DNA of 64,000 nucleotides. It comes from Halomicrobium urmianum (GTDB taxonomy: Archaea > Halobacteriota > Halobacteria > Halobacteriales > Haloarculaceae). Of the stretch, positions 1-9,255 are shown piece by piece; the stretch's first letter is position 1; the number at the start of each line of letters is the position of its first letter. The translations under genes were made by a program, and so were the position numbers. Location of the stretch: assembly GCF_020217425.1 (NCBI RefSeq), contig NZ_CP084092.1:62001-126000 (forward strand), written 5' to 3'. Below the pieces are notes generated by a model. It was not told the DNA's origin and searched no databases. It saw only the letters and a program-made list of their open reading frames with translations.

Positions 1-172
1 TCCCTGTCGTCCGGGGATTCCACAGCGGCCTGTGTGGTTCGCCGCCTTTCGACGGGCGTCCGTGTGGATTTCGTACCGCGGGATAAGTGGTAATCGTATT
101 TACACATCCGTCTTGTTGTCAGATGAGCCATTACGAAGGTTTACAATGTGGTACGTAAGTGAACACAGGTAA
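1..172. other. Left-edge intergenic DNA, promoter of multicopper oxidase
   Basis: No gene is recognisable here. The AT-richer stretch around 87-105 (gtaatcgtatttacacatcc) could hold the promoter of the multicopper oxidase that starts at 173. The window edge may cut an upstream gene, but no open frame that looks like protein enters from the left. Confidence 0.4.
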
Positions 173-1891
173 ATGGTGGACCGTGATCTCTCCCGGAGAC
201 GACTGCTCCGGACCGGGGCGGCGCTCGGGCTCGCCGGATTCGTGCCGCAGGCTGCGGGGGCGTCGACGTCGTCGCCGGACCTCGAGAAGTTCGTCCAGCC
301 GATGCCCGTACCGGAGGTACGCGAACCCGACGGCAGGCGCGAGGGCGCCGACTACTACGACGTGGCGATCGAGGAGTTCGAGCAGCAGGTCCACCCCGAC
401 CTCCCGCCGACGACGCTCTGGGGATTCGAGGGGTCCGTCCCCGGCCCTGTTATCAGGGCACGCCGCAACGAGCGGATCAAGCTCCGCTTCGACAACAGCG
501 GCCTCCCGGCGGACCACCTCTTCGAGGTAGACGACCGCATCAAGGGCACCTCGCCGGACGACTACGACGACCACGACGGTCCCGTACCCGACGTCCGGAC
601 GGTGATCCACCAGCACGGGCTGAACGTCGAACCGGAGAGCGACGGCCAGGCCGAGGCGTGGACGTCGCCGGACGGGGTCACCGGACCGCGATTCGTCACG
701 GACGTCCACGACCTCCCGAACCGCCAGCCGCGGATGACCGGGACGTACCACGACCACACGCTCGGCATCAGCCGCCTCAACAACTACGCCGGGCTCCACG
801 GCTTCTACGTCATCGAGAGCGAGCGCGAGGACCAGCTGGGGCTCCCCTCCGGTGAGTACGACGTCCCCGTCATGCTCGAGGACAGGACCTTCGAGCCGGA
901 CGGCTCGCTGCACTACCCGGACGAGTTCGTCGCGAACTTCGCGGGCGACACCGCCTTCGTCAACGGCGCCGTCTGGCCGTACTTCGAGGTCGAGCCGAGG
1001 CGCTACCGGTTCCGGCTGGTCAACCAGTCCAACGGCCGCACGTTCGCCCTCTCGCTGTCGAACGACGACGGCCACGACGCCCCCGCCATGTACCAGTTCG
1101 CCCCCGACCAGGGATACCTCGAAGACGTCGTCCCCATCGGACACGGCGGCGACCTCGAGTCGCTGACGCTGGCCCCGTTCGAGCGGGCCGAAGTCGTCGT
1201 CGACTTCTCCGAGTACGCCGGCGAGACGTTCACCGTCACGAACGACGCCGAGTTCCCCTTCTCGGGCGGCCACGGCGACGGACACGGCGGCGACGGACCG
1301 GAGCTCTCGGAGCTCGTGCAGATCCGGGTCACCGATCCGGACGGCGAGGTGACCGACGACAGCACGCCCCCGTCGGAGCTCTCGCTCCCGGCCACCTCCG
1401 ACTACAACGAGGACGCCGCGGAGCAGACGCGCCACATGACCCTCGACATGGCGATGCGAGACGACCTGCCCACGCACCTCCTGAACGGCAAGACCTTCCA
1501 CGACGGGGGCGACCACGCGAAGCCCAGGCGCGGCGCGACGGAGATCTGGGAGTTCGAGAACGGGACGGATCACTCCCACCCCATCCACATGCACCTGATC
1601 GACTTCAGGGTGATCGGCCGCGGCGAGGACGGGACGGCCGCCCCCGCGCCGAACGAGCGCGGCCCGAAGGACGTCGTTCGCGTCGACCCGGGCGAGACGG
1701 TCCGCGTCGTCACGGAGTTCGGCGACTTCACCGGCACGTACCCCTGGCACTGCCACGTCCTCGAACACGAGGAGCAGGGGATGATGCGCCCGTTCGAGGT
1801 CGTCGCCGGCGACGAGCGGGGCGAGGGACAGGGCGGCAGCGATGGCGGGAACGGAAACGGGAACACCGGGTCGGGCAACTCCGGCCGCTGA
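173..1891 (+). CDS. Tat-exported multicopper oxidase (laccase / bilirubin-oxidase type)
   Basis: A 572-residue multicopper oxidase that would couple one-electron oxidation of a phenolic, metal or bilin-like substrate to reduction of O2 to water outside the cell. Residues 1-31 form a Tat signal (SRRRLLRTG followed by a hydrophobic stretch ending QAAGA). Three cupredoxin domains follow. All four copper motifs are visible: HQHG at 146, YHDH at 192, HSHPIHMHL starting at 467, and WHCHVLEHEEQGMM from 525, which includes the type-1 copper Cys527. The C-terminus is a Gly/Asn-rich tail after about residue 545. The substrate cannot be told from sequence. The GTG/ATG choice is simple because the Tat motif begins eight residues after this ATG. 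Copper genes recur later in the window (about 38-52 kb) but are not adjacent. Confidence 0.93.
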   Translation: MVDRDLSRRRLLRTGAALGLAGFVPQAAGASTSSPDLEKFVQPMPVPEVREPDGRREGADYYDVAIEEFEQQVHPDLPPTTLWGFEGSVPGPVIRARRNERIKLRFDNSGLPADHLFEVDDRIKGTSPDDYDDHDGPVPDVRTVIHQHGLNVEPESDGQAEAWTSPDGVTGPRFVTDVHDLPNRQPRMTGTYHDHTLGISRLNNYAGLHGFYVIESEREDQLGLPSGEYDVPVMLEDRTFEPDGSLHYPDEFVANFAGDTAFVNGAVWPYFEVEPRRYRFRLVNQSNGRTFALSLSNDDGHDAPAMYQFAPDQGYLEDVVPIGHGGDLESLTLAPFERAEVVVDFSEYAGETFTVTNDAEFPFSGGHGDGHGGDGPELSELVQIRVTDPDGEVTDDSTPPSELSLPATSDYNEDAAEQTRHMTLDMAMRDDLPTHLLNGKTFHDGGDHAKPRRGATEIWEFENGTDHSHPIHMHLIDFRVIGRGEDGTAAPAPNERGPKDVVRVDPGETVRVVTEFGDFTGTYPWHCHVLEHEEQGMMRPFEVVAGDERGEGQGGSDGGNGNGNTGSGNSGR

Positions 1892-2022
1892 TCGGACGAC
1901 TCAACTCCGGAGTGGCCCGCCAGTACTCGGCGGCGTGCGCGACGTCCCGTCCGTCGGCTCTGCGGTCTCTGTCGTCGGACGTGACCTGTCGGGCCCCGCC
2001 GCTCTGTCCATCCGACCGGACG

Positions 2023-2040
2023 TAGTGTAGCGGCACACTA
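2023..2040. promoter_or_regulatory. Palindromic operator candidate upstream of vapB
   Basis: TAGTGT-AGCGGC-ACACTA is a perfect 6-6-6 inverted repeat that ends in the start of the TATA-like run (actatattttt, 2037-2047). The vapB-like ATG is at 2073. Overlap with the core promoter is what autorepression by an AbrB-type antitoxin would need; that use is inference. Confidence 0.5.
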
Positions 2041-2072
2041 TATTTTTCAGCGTCTATCCCTTTACCTCGGGC

Positions 2073-2324
2073 ATGAGCAGTGATCCCGTCGACGCGGAAA
2101 GCAAGGTTTCGGGGAACCAGGCGAACATCCCCGCCCGGATTCGGCGTGAACTCGAGATCGGCGACGGCGACCAGCTCCGTTGGTACCTCGAGGACGACGG
2201 AAGCGTCCGTGTTGAGGTCGTTCGACAGCAAACAGGGACCTTCGCCGGTTTCGAGGGCTACGAGGGCGAGGACGACACAGATGTAACGACCGAGCACGAC
2301 GCGTGGGGCGTCGACTCCGAGTAG
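2073..2324 (+). CDS. vapB: AbrB/SpoVT-type antitoxin (VapB-like)
   Basis: An 83-residue protein with an AbrB/SpoVT swapped-hairpin DNA-binding domain at about residues 7-50 (KVSGNQANIPARIRRELEIG, then the strand pattern DQLRWYLEDDGSVRVEV). The acidic C-terminal tail (about 55-83) is typical of antitoxins, where it wraps the toxin. The stop codon abuts the ATG of the PIN-domain gene at 2325, so the two are translated together in the usual antitoxin-toxin order. A perfect inverted repeat at 2023-2040 next to the TATA-like box suggests autoregulation. The family assignment is firm; activity as an antitoxin is inferred from the pairing. Confidence 0.85.
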   Translation: MSSDPVDAESKVSGNQANIPARIRRELEIGDGDQLRWYLEDDGSVRVEVVRQQTGTFAGFEGYEGEDDTDVTTEHDAWGVDSE

Positions 2325-2759
2325 ATGCCACGCGCGCTCGTCGACACGTCGGTCCTGTTCGCAGCGGCCTACCAGCGAGACAGCGCACACGCCGATGCAC
2401 TTCCGATCCTCCACGGTATCGACGACGGATCACTCCCGGAAGCGGTCGTCATCGATTACGTGCTCGCGGAAACGCTAAACGGTCTCACAACGCATGCGGG
2501 TCACGACGCGTCCGTCGACCTCTTCGACCGGATCGAGGAAAACGCACGCTTCCACGTCGACTCCCTCACGACCGACGCACTTGCAACGGGGAAGGCCCTG
2601 TTCAGACGGCACGAACCGCTCTCGTTCGTCGACGCCTGCATCGTCGCGTACATGCAGACCGAGGGACTCGGCTACCTCTACGCGTTCGACGACGACTTCG
2701 ACGCGGCCGACGACGTCTACCGACTCGACACGGCGACGGATCCGTATACCCCGGACTGA
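2325..2759 (+). CDS. vapC: PIN-domain RNase toxin (VapC-like)
   Basis: A 144-residue PIN-domain protein. The first acidic motif is LVDTSVLFAA (Asp7), the second is YVLAETLNGL, the third is LSFVDACIVAYM, and a final acidic group follows in YAFDDDFDAAD; together they form the metal-binding site of PIN ribonucleases. Length and motif order match VapC toxins, which cleave specific RNAs when released from VapB. The gene begins directly after the antitoxin stop with no spacer. The catalytic set looks intact, so the toxin is probably functional; the target RNA is unknown. Confidence 0.87.
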   Translation: MPRALVDTSVLFAAAYQRDSAHADALPILHGIDDGSLPEAVVIDYVLAETLNGLTTHAGHDASVDLFDRIEENARFHVDSLTTDALATGKALFRRHEPLSFVDACIVAYMQTEGLGYLYAFDDDFDAADDVYRLDTATDPYTPD

Positions 2760-2778
2760 CTCGCTCGATCCGTCCGGC

Positions 2779-3789
2779 TCACCACTCGAGCCTGACGCCC
2801 ATCGCCCGCGTCCTGTCCTCCAGCAGCTCCCGATACAGCTCGGGCGCGTCCTCGTAGTCGCGGACGTGCGAGTACAGCGGGTCGACGTCGAGCCGTCCCT
2901 GTCGCTGGTACGTGAAGAACAGGTCGGCGTGCCGTTCCTTCGTCCAGGGATCGGCCGGCGTGGCGTACTCGGGGTGGGACGTCTGGTGGGCGCCGATGAT
3001 CTCGTAGCTGGGGGCGTTGACGTAGTCGTGGAAGTCCAGCGTCGTCTCGCCGTGGGGGCTGGACAGCAGGACCATCCGGCCCTGGTCGCGGAGGACGTCG
3101 AACTCGTCGGGGATGGCGTCGGGGTTGCCGGTCACCTCCACGACGACGTCGGCCATCGCCCCGTCGGTCAGGTCAGCGACGGCCTCGGCGGGATCGGTGT
3201 CGACCGCGTCGACGCCGGTGATACCGGGCTCGCTCGGCAGGTACGAGAGGCGGTTCTCGGAGCGGTCGACGCCGATCACCCGCTCGACGCCGGCCAGGTG
3301 CGCGAGGCGGACGGCGAGCTGGCCGAGGATGCCGAGTCCGTAGACGACGACCGTTTCTCCCCAGTCCACCCGGCCGCGGCGCAGTCCGTTGGCGACGATT
3401 TGTGCGATGGCGAACGGCACCGCTTCAGCGTCGCTGACGTCGTCCGGGACGGGGATGCACTCGTCCGCTGCGGCAGTCACGGAGGCCGCGTGCGGGGTCC
3501 ACGAGGCGACGCGCGTCCCCTCGTCCAGTTCGGCGTCGGCGCCCGCCTCGACGACGGTGCCGACGTTCGTGTAGCCGGTCACGAAGGGGTACTCGCCGTA
3601 GTCGTCCCAGAACGACTCCGGGGGATAGTCGCCCGACAACACCGTGATCTCGGTCCCGGTCGAGACCATCGTCGTGTCTGTCTCGATCAGGACCTCGTCG
3701 TCGGCCGGGTCCGGTCGCTCGCGGTCCTGCAGTTCGACGGTCCGTTCGGCCGGAAACACCAGCGTCGGGTTCGAGTCAGCCATAGCCAA
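2779..3789 (-). CDS. Medium-chain (MDR) zinc-type alcohol dehydrogenase-like oxidoreductase
   Basis: A 336-residue NAD(P)-dependent medium-chain dehydrogenase. The N-terminal GroES-like domain contains MVSTGTEITVLSGDYPP, and the Rossmann domain carries VVYGLGILGQLAVRLAH near residues 145-160. The Cys4 structural-zinc loop of classical alcohol dehydrogenases is absent, and the usual Cys/His-Glu catalytic zinc pattern is not obvious. This places it nearer the BchC/threonine-dehydrogenase-like branch than sugar or alcohol dehydrogenases, and the substrate is unknown. Two in-frame ATGs (3789 and 3783) are possible starts. It is convergent with vapC and divergent from the PAS kinase across about 150 bp. 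Confidence 0.8.
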   Translation of the reverse strand: MAMADSNPTLVFPAERTVELQDRERPDPADDEVLIETDTTMVSTGTEITVLSGDYPPESFWDDYGEYPFVTGYTNVGTVVEAGADAELDEGTRVASWTPHAASVTAAADECIPVPDDVSDAEAVPFAIAQIVANGLRRGRVDWGETVVVYGLGILGQLAVRLAHLAGVERVIGVDRSENRLSYLPSEPGITGVDAVDTDPAEAVADLTDGAMADVVVEVTGNPDAIPDEFDVLRDQGRMVLLSSPHGETTLDFHDYVNAPSYEIIGAHQTSHPEYATPADPWTKERHADLFFTYQRQGRLDVDPLYSHVRDYEDAPELYRELLEDRTRAMGVRLEW

Positions 3790-3939
3790 CCGATTGCGGA
3801 GCTATCGCATAAAATTTCGGCGCGGTCCGCTGCTGTGAGCCGGGCCCGCCAGCGACGCTGGCGGTTCGACGCTGGACGTGCGCTGCGGACGGCGGTTCCG
3901 TGCAGGCTTCTTAACTGGCTCGACGCCCTCTCAGAGTGT

Positions 3940-6900
3940 ATGAGCGACCGGGCGGAAGCTGCCGGTGGATTCTGGGCCGACGTCGACGGGGGGCGAGCGC
4001 TCGATCGATTCCGAACGCTCGTCAACGTCGTCGACGACGGCATCTATCAGCTCGACGCCGAGGGCCGGTTCGTCGCGGTCAACGACACCGTCGTCGAGTT
4101 GACTGGCTACGCCCGGGAGGACCTCCTCGGCGAGCATGCGTCGTTCGTGCTCGCCGACGAGGACGCCGGCCGCATCGAGGGGGAGATCCGCGACCGGCTC
4201 TCGGGCGACGAGGCCGGCGACGAACCGCTCGATTTCACGGTTCGGACGGCCGACGACGAGGCGATCCGCTGCGAACTGGAACTCCACCTGCTCGTCGAGG
4301 AGGGGGCGTTCCAGGGGTCGATCGGCGTCGTGAGCGACGTCTCCGACCGGAAACAGGCCGAACGGGAACTCCGCGAACGCGAGCGGGCACTCCAGCGGAA
4401 GGAGCGCCGGTACGAGGCGGTCTTCGAGGACCCGAACATCCTCGTGGGGCTGGTCGCGCCGGACGGGACGGTGCTGGACATCAACGAGACGGCCATGGAG
4501 TACATCGACGCCGACCTCGACGACGTCCGCGGCGAGCCGTTCTGGCAGACGCCGTGGTGGGGTACGGAGGCCGAGATACAGGACGACGTCAGGGAGTGGG
4601 TCGAGCGGGCCGCCGACGGCGAGTACGTCGACTTCGAAATCGATCTCACCGACCCCGACGGCGAACCGTACACCATCAGCGGCTACTTCCGGCCGGTCAC
4701 GAACGAGGATGGCGAGGTCGTCTCGATTATCGTTTCCGACCGGGACGTCACCGAACGGAAGGAGCGCGAGCGCGAACTCGAACTGTTCCGGACCCTGCTG
4801 GACCACTCGAACGACAGCGTGCTTGTGGTCGATCCGGAGACCGGGCAGTACCTCGACGCGAACGACACCGCCTGCGAGCGGCGCGGCTACGCGCGGTCGG
4901 AACTGCTCGACCTCACGGTCCCCGACGTCGAGATGGATCTCCCCGATCAGGAGGCGTGGCAGTCGTTCGTCGACGAGTTGCGTACCGAGAAGCGGCTCAC
5001 CTTCGAGGGGACCCATCGGCGAAAGGACGGCTCTACCTATCCAGTGGAGGTCAACACCGCCTACGTCGAACTGGACCAGGAGTACATTCTCGCCGTCGCC
5101 CGCGACGTCACGGAGCGCCGGGAGTACGAGCGCATGCTCGAGGAGGCCAAGTCCCAGCTAGAGGCGGCGACGGAGGCCGGCGCCGTCGGGACCTGGGAGT
5201 GGCGCATTCCCGAGGACGAGATGGTCGTCGGCGGGTCCTTCGCCCGGACGTTCGGCATCGATCCCGACGACGCCCACGAGGGCGTTCCGCTCGGTCAGTT
5301 CATCGAGGCCATCCACGAGGGCGACCGCGACCGGGTCGAGACGGCCATCGAAGCGGTCGTCGAGACCGGCGGCGAGTACGAGGAGGAGTATCGCGTGTGG
5401 GACGCCGACGACGACCTCCGATGGGTCGTCGCCCGCGGCCACGTCGAGTGCGACGACGACGGCGAGCCGGTCAGGTTCCCGGGCGCGCTCACCGACATCA
5501 CCGAGCGCAAACGCGCCGAACTGGAGCTCCAGCGGAACAAGGAGCAACTGGAGACCCTCTTCGAGGTCCTCCCCGCCGGCGTCGTCGTCGCGGAGTCCGA
5601 CGGCCGGATCGTCGAGGCGAACGACACCGCACACGAGATCTGGGGTGGCGACGTGTTCGACGCCGAGTCCGTCGAAGAGTACGAGCGGTACCCGGTGCAG
5701 TGGGCCGATTTGGGCGAGCCCGTCGATCCCGAGGAGATGACGATGGCCCGGGTGGTCGACGGCGAGGAGGTGACTGACCCGGACGTCCTCGAGATCGAGG
5801 CCGTCGACGGCGACCGCCGGATCGTCGAGGCCGAGGGCATGCCGATCCGAGGCGAGGACGGCGAGGTGACCCGCGGCGTCATCACCCTGAGCGACGTCAC
5901 CGAGCGCGTGGAAGCCCAGCAGCAGCTCGAAGAGTCCGAGCGCCGCTACCGGACGCTCGTCGAGAACTTCCCGAACGGAGCCGTCGGCCTGTTCGACGAC
6001 GACCTGCGATACACGGCCGTCGGCGGCCAGCTCTTCGACAGCCTCGACTTCGATCCGGAGGATCGAATCGGGCACAGCTTCACCGAGCTCCACTCGTCCG
6101 ACCTCGTCGAGGAACTGGAACCGCACTTCCGATCCGCGCTCGACGGCGAATCGAGTTCGTTCGAGGCCGAAGTTCACGATCGGCGCCTGCACGGGGACAC
6201 GCTCCCGGTCAGGGACGTCGACGACGAGGTGTTCGCGGGCATGCTCGTGATCCGGGACGTCACCGAGCGCCACGAGTACCAACGCAAGCTCGAGGAGTCG
6301 AACGAGCGGCTCGAACAGTTCGCGTACGCGGCCTCCCACGACCTGCAGGAACCCCTCAGGATGGTCTCCAGCTACCTCCAGCTGATCGAGTCGCGCTACG
6401 CCGACGAACTCGACGAGGACGGCCGGGAGTTCATCGAGTTCGCCGTCGACGGCGCCGAACGCATGCGCGGCATGATCGAGGGGCTGTTAGAGTACTCCCG
6501 CGTGGAGACGCGCGGTGACCCGTTCGAGCCCGTCGACCTCGACGACGTGCTCGCTGAGGTCCGCGACGACCTCCAGATGAAGACCGCCGAGAGCGACGCC
6601 GAGATCACCACCGAGCCGCTACCCACGGTCGAGGGAGACCCTGACCAGCTCCGGCAGGTGTTCCAGAACCTGCTGGACAACGCCATGGAGTACAGCGGCG
6701 ACGAGCCGCCCCGGATCAAGGTCGACGCCGCGGAGAGGGGCGACGAGTGGATCGTCTCGGTCAGCGACGAGGGGATCGGGATCGACCCCGACGACTCCGA
6801 CCGCGTCTTTCAGGTGTTCCAGCGCCTCCACAGCCAGGACGACCACGCCGGTACCGGGATCGGGTTGGCGCTGAGTCGCCGCATCGTCGAGCGCCACAGC

Positions 6901-6972
6901 GGCGAGATCTGGGTCGAGTCCGAACCCGGCGAGGGCTCGACGTTCAGGTTCACCCTCCCGCGGTCGGAGTAG
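3940..6972 (+). CDS. Multi-PAS sensor histidine kinase
   Basis: A 1010-residue kinase with six consecutive PAS/PAC modules spanning about residues 20-785. Each ends in a recognisable PAC signature (SDVSDRK, SDRDVTERK, ARDVTERRE, TDITERK, SDVTERV, RDVTERHE). A HisKA domain follows with phospho-acceptor His800 in YAASHDLQEPLRM. The HATPase domain has the N box QNLLDNAMEYS near 909, DEGIGIDPDD, and GTGIGLALSRRIVERHSG. No transmembrane segment is present, so it is probably a cytoplasmic sensor of redox, light or small ligands through PAS cofactors; no cofactor residue can be assigned. The open frame extends far upstream, but the acidic kinase-like composition starts at this ATG and the upstream part is antisense to the dehydrogenase gene. 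No response regulator lies nearby. Confidence 0.92.
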   Translation: MSDRAEAAGGFWADVDGGRALDRFRTLVNVVDDGIYQLDAEGRFVAVNDTVVELTGYAREDLLGEHASFVLADEDAGRIEGEIRDRLSGDEAGDEPLDFTVRTADDEAIRCELELHLLVEEGAFQGSIGVVSDVSDRKQAERELRERERALQRKERRYEAVFEDPNILVGLVAPDGTVLDINETAMEYIDADLDDVRGEPFWQTPWWGTEAEIQDDVREWVERAADGEYVDFEIDLTDPDGEPYTISGYFRPVTNEDGEVVSIIVSDRDVTERKERERELELFRTLLDHSNDSVLVVDPETGQYLDANDTACERRGYARSELLDLTVPDVEMDLPDQEAWQSFVDELRTEKRLTFEGTHRRKDGSTYPVEVNTAYVELDQEYILAVARDVTERREYERMLEEAKSQLEAATEAGAVGTWEWRIPEDEMVVGGSFARTFGIDPDDAHEGVPLGQFIEAIHEGDRDRVETAIEAVVETGGEYEEEYRVWDADDDLRWVVARGHVECDDDGEPVRFPGALTDITERKRAELELQRNKEQLETLFEVLPAGVVVAESDGRIVEANDTAHEIWGGDVFDAESVEEYERYPVQWADLGEPVDPEEMTMARVVDGEEVTDPDVLEIEAVDGDRRIVEAEGMPIRGEDGEVTRGVITLSDVTERVEAQQQLEESERRYRTLVENFPNGAVGLFDDDLRYTAVGGQLFDSLDFDPEDRIGHSFTELHSSDLVEELEPHFRSALDGESSSFEAEVHDRRLHGDTLPVRDVDDEVFAGMLVIRDVTERHEYQRKLEESNERLEQFAYAASHDLQEPLRMVSSYLQLIESRYADELDEDGREFIEFAVDGAERMRGMIEGLLEYSRVETRGDPFEPVDLDDVLAEVRDDLQMKTAESDAEITTEPLPTVEGDPDQLRQVFQNLLDNAMEYSGDEPPRIKVDAAERGDEWIVSVSDEGIGIDPDDSDRVFQVFQRLHSQDDHAGTGIGLALSRRIVERHSGEIWVESEPGEGSTFRFTLPRSE

Positions 6973-7422
6973 CGGACGCGCCGCGCGAGGTCGCGTCGAG
7001 CCGTGCTGTCGCCGACGGGCGCCGCTGGTAGACGACGAACCCGGAAAACGGGGAGAGAGCGAGGCCGATCCGCTCGCCGCACCTCGCAACGCGATCGGTG
7101 AGGGGGTCACCGGGACGCCCCGGTAGGCGAACATTTTGTCTTCGTAGTAAAAAATCCCCACCATCGTTTCCGAGCAGTGACAACAGTAGTCGCGGCATAC
7201 TCCGTTCGGCACGGTCCGGCAGGTCGTCGGACGCCGGTTTCGGGAGCCCGGCTCCAGTAGACAGTAAACGCACTGACGCGCTCGACGGGTACCCGGGGAG
7301 CTCGTCGACGTGTACGTAGTCTCAACGTCAACTGGGGAGTAGCGCCCCGTCCCGTCTCCGACACGGATGCTCCAGGAGGGATCGTTCGGGTACTGGCGCG
7401 AGGCACCTGAGACGATACCGTC
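6973..7422. other. Gene-poor 450-bp stretch with a palindromic repeat copy
   Basis: The gap lies between the PAS kinase and the lipoprotein gene. It holds a degenerate copy of the palindromic element described at 7253-7336 and an AT-rich patch at about 7130-7160. A minus-strand reading frame starting at 7212 begins MPNGVCRDYCCHCSETMV and looks protein-like for some 34 residues, but then runs antisense into the kinase; it may be the relic of a small gene. I assign no gene here. Confidence 0.5.
7253..7336. repeat. Palindromic mobile-like element, degenerate copy A
   Basis: The core acgcactgac-gc-gctcgacgggta (7267 on) through tagtctcaa (ending at 7325) aligns nearly base for base with the element at 47283-47366. 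It has the same spacing, the same central acccgggg, and imperfect matching ends (cagtagacagt / actgg). The terminal inverted repeats are decayed relative to copy B. Family unknown. Confidence 0.6.
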
Positions 7423-8361
7423 TCAGGCGTCGGTGACGTACAGCGCGTAGCGGTGGAACTCCCCGTCGTACCAGAGCCACTTCCCGTTGACGCCAGTCTC
7501 GACGTCTTCCAGTCCGAGCGCGTCTAGGAGCGCCTCGAACGCGTCCGAGACCGGTGCCGTCTCCCGATAGGACTCGCGGCGGACGGCCTGCTGGAGTATC
7601 TCCCGTGCGTCCGGCGCGAGTTCGTCGGGATCGATTTCGGCGTCGACGCGCGAACCGAACACGACCTCCCGGAACTGCGCGCGCGAGTCGGCCACTTCGA
7701 CGGCCAGGGCGGTGTGTGCCGTCTCGACGATCTCCTCGGTCGCCACCTCGATCCGGTACGCCCAGGTCCCGCTCTCGGTCATCGTCGCTATCCGCCCGTC
7801 CAGATCGCCGGCGGCGAGCGCGCTCGATCGCTCCGCCGGTCGGCGCAGGACGTAGGCGTCTCCGCGGAGTAGCTCGGCGCTGCTCCCCTCGCCGCCGGAC
7901 TGCGTGTCGGAGTGGAGTATCTTCAGCACGCGAGCGGTCGGCCGTTCGAACGATTCTATCAGCGGCGCGTCGTCGGAGACGGCGTCCTCCGGAACGGGAT
8001 CGACGCGGACGAGGGTACGCTCTATCTTCTTCCGTCCGGTCACGACGTGCTTCGTCTGGTAGTACCGCTCATCGTGCTCGACGTAGGCGTCGGCGCGGAC
8101 TGACTCGTATCCGTACGTCGTGTGCCGGCCGTCGGGCACGACCGCCGCGATCGCCTCGCGTGCCGGCTCGCCGAACAGCTGATCGTCGCCCGGTTCGTAC
8201 AGCGCCCGATCGACGGGGGTTCCTGACATCCGATCCACGGAGAGGCTGTACTCCCGTGTCGCCTGATCGGCCTCGAAGAGCCCGGGCGACGAACAGCCGG
8301 CGACCGACGCGAGGGCCGTCGTCCCGGCGATTCGGAGGGCGTCTCTGCGGGAGAGGGCCAT
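7423..8361 (-). CDS. Tat-type lipoprotein of unknown function
   Basis: A 312-residue protein beginning with a twin-arginine lipoprotein signal (LSRRDALRIAGTTALASVAGCSS), so Cys23 would be lipidated and the protein anchored on the outer face of the membrane. The mature part is acidic and mixed alpha/beta, with no catalytic motif I recognise and no repeats. It ends with MYDGEFHR-like aromatic residues (WLWYDGEFHRYALYVTDA) and is probably a haloarchaea-specific surface protein. It is divergently arranged from nothing close; the next gene rightward is a minus-strand regulator ending about 120 bp away. Confidence 0.75.
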   Translation of the reverse strand: MALSRRDALRIAGTTALASVAGCSSPGLFEADQATREYSLSVDRMSGTPVDRALYEPGDDQLFGEPAREAIAAVVPDGRHTTYGYESVRADAYVEHDERYYQTKHVVTGRKKIERTLVRVDPVPEDAVSDDAPLIESFERPTARVLKILHSDTQSGGEGSSAELLRGDAYVLRRPAERSSALAAGDLDGRIATMTESGTWAYRIEVATEEIVETAHTALAVEVADSRAQFREVVFGSRVDAEIDPDELAPDAREILQQAVRRESYRETAPVSDAFEALLDALGLEDVETGVNGKWLWYDGEFHRYALYVTDA

Positions 8362-8481
8362 ACGCTACGTCGCCGTATCGGCCGCTTAAGGATGCCGACT
8401 GTCGGCCCGGCGACTGGCCCGAACGCGTCTGCGTCGCTCTGGACGCGAGGTCGCGATGGACCGATCAGCGACGGGTCGCTG

Positions 8482-9255
8482 TCACCGCCTGACCCGCTCC
8501 GCCGACTCCTGATATCGGTCGAACAGCGCCGACGCCCACGCGTGGAACGCCGGATTCGCCGATTCGACGAGCGCCTGCAACTGCTTCTCGTCGTCGTAGG
8601 CGGCCATCAACAGCCGGTCGTCAGCCAGCGTGAGTCCGACGCTGAACGGCTCCGGGTGCCGGTAGAGCGTGAGGACGTCGACCGCGACGACGCCCTTGAA
8701 CTCGATGGGATTCCGCTCCCGGGCGCGCTCGACCATCGCCGCCGGCATGACCAGGTCGGTGTGTACCCCCTCGATCGCCAGCGAGGCGTGTGCATCGTGG
8801 AAGAGCCGGCTCAGTACCGGCGATAGCATTTGGATCCGGCCGGTGTCGAGCCCCTCGACGCGAGTGACGTATCGGTGGACGGGTGCCTGCGGGTCCTCGC
8901 TGGTCGAGACCGTCAGTTCGGCGTCGGCGAGCCAGGCGGGGTCCGGCGTGTGGTCGCGGTCGGGGAGGTGCCGGAAGAACGGGGCGAACTCGTCGACGCG
9001 TTCGAGGTCGGCGACGTATGCGGCGTGTTTCTCGGCGACGAGCGCGCCGGTCACCGTCAGGTCGTAGGTCCCGCCGTCGGTCTCCGCCCAGCCGCGGTCG
9101 ACGAACGCGGCGAGGTTCCGCTGGACGCTCCGACGCGAGAGGGAGCGCTCCGACGCGAGCTCGCTCGGCGACGCCGGCCCGTCGGCGAGGCTGGTGAGCA
9201 GCGCCAGGCGGTCCGACGAACCCGCGAGGAACTGAACGGCGTCGTCGGCGGGCAT
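8482..9255 (-). CDS. Winged-helix transcriptional regulator (haloarchaeal ArsR-like HTH)
   Basis: A 257-residue regulator. The N-terminal winged helix-turn-helix lies at about residues 10-75 (LALLTSLADGPASPSELASE then LSRRSVQRNLAAFVDRGWAE). The C-terminal domain of about 150 residues resembles those of other haloarchaeal HTH regulators with an uncharacterised sensor or dimerisation region. I chose ATG 9255 rather than the in-frame 9291 because the homologous core starts at PADDAVQFLAG and an AT-rich promoter (gagaaaaatccc) lies at about 9278-9290, giving a near-leaderless message. Effector and targets are unknown; the divergent CPBP protease gene at 9389 is a candidate target. Confidence 0.8.
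   Translation of the reverse strand: MPADDAVQFLAGSSDRLALLTSLADGPASPSELASERSLSRRSVQRNLAAFVDRGWAETDGGTYDLTVTGALVAEKHAAYVADLERVDEFAPFFRHLPDRDHTPDPAWLADAELTVSTSEDPQAPVHRYVTRVEGLDTGRIQMLSPVLSRLFHDAHASLAIEGVHTDLVMPAAMVERARERNPIEFKGVVAVDVLTLYRHPEPFSVGLTLADDRLLMAAYDDEKQLQALVESANPAFHAWASALFDRYQESAERVRR

Noticed and set aside
131..1768. A 545-residue minus-strand open frame across the multicopper oxidase gene
   Set aside because: It is an antisense shadow produced by high GC; it lacks any domain, and the plus strand has clear copper motifs and a Tat signal.
2494..3939. The open frame upstream of the PAS kinase ATG
   Set aside because: It runs through the VapC and dehydrogenase genes in another frame or antisense, with Arg/Ser-rich composition; the kinase-like acidic sequence starts at 3940.
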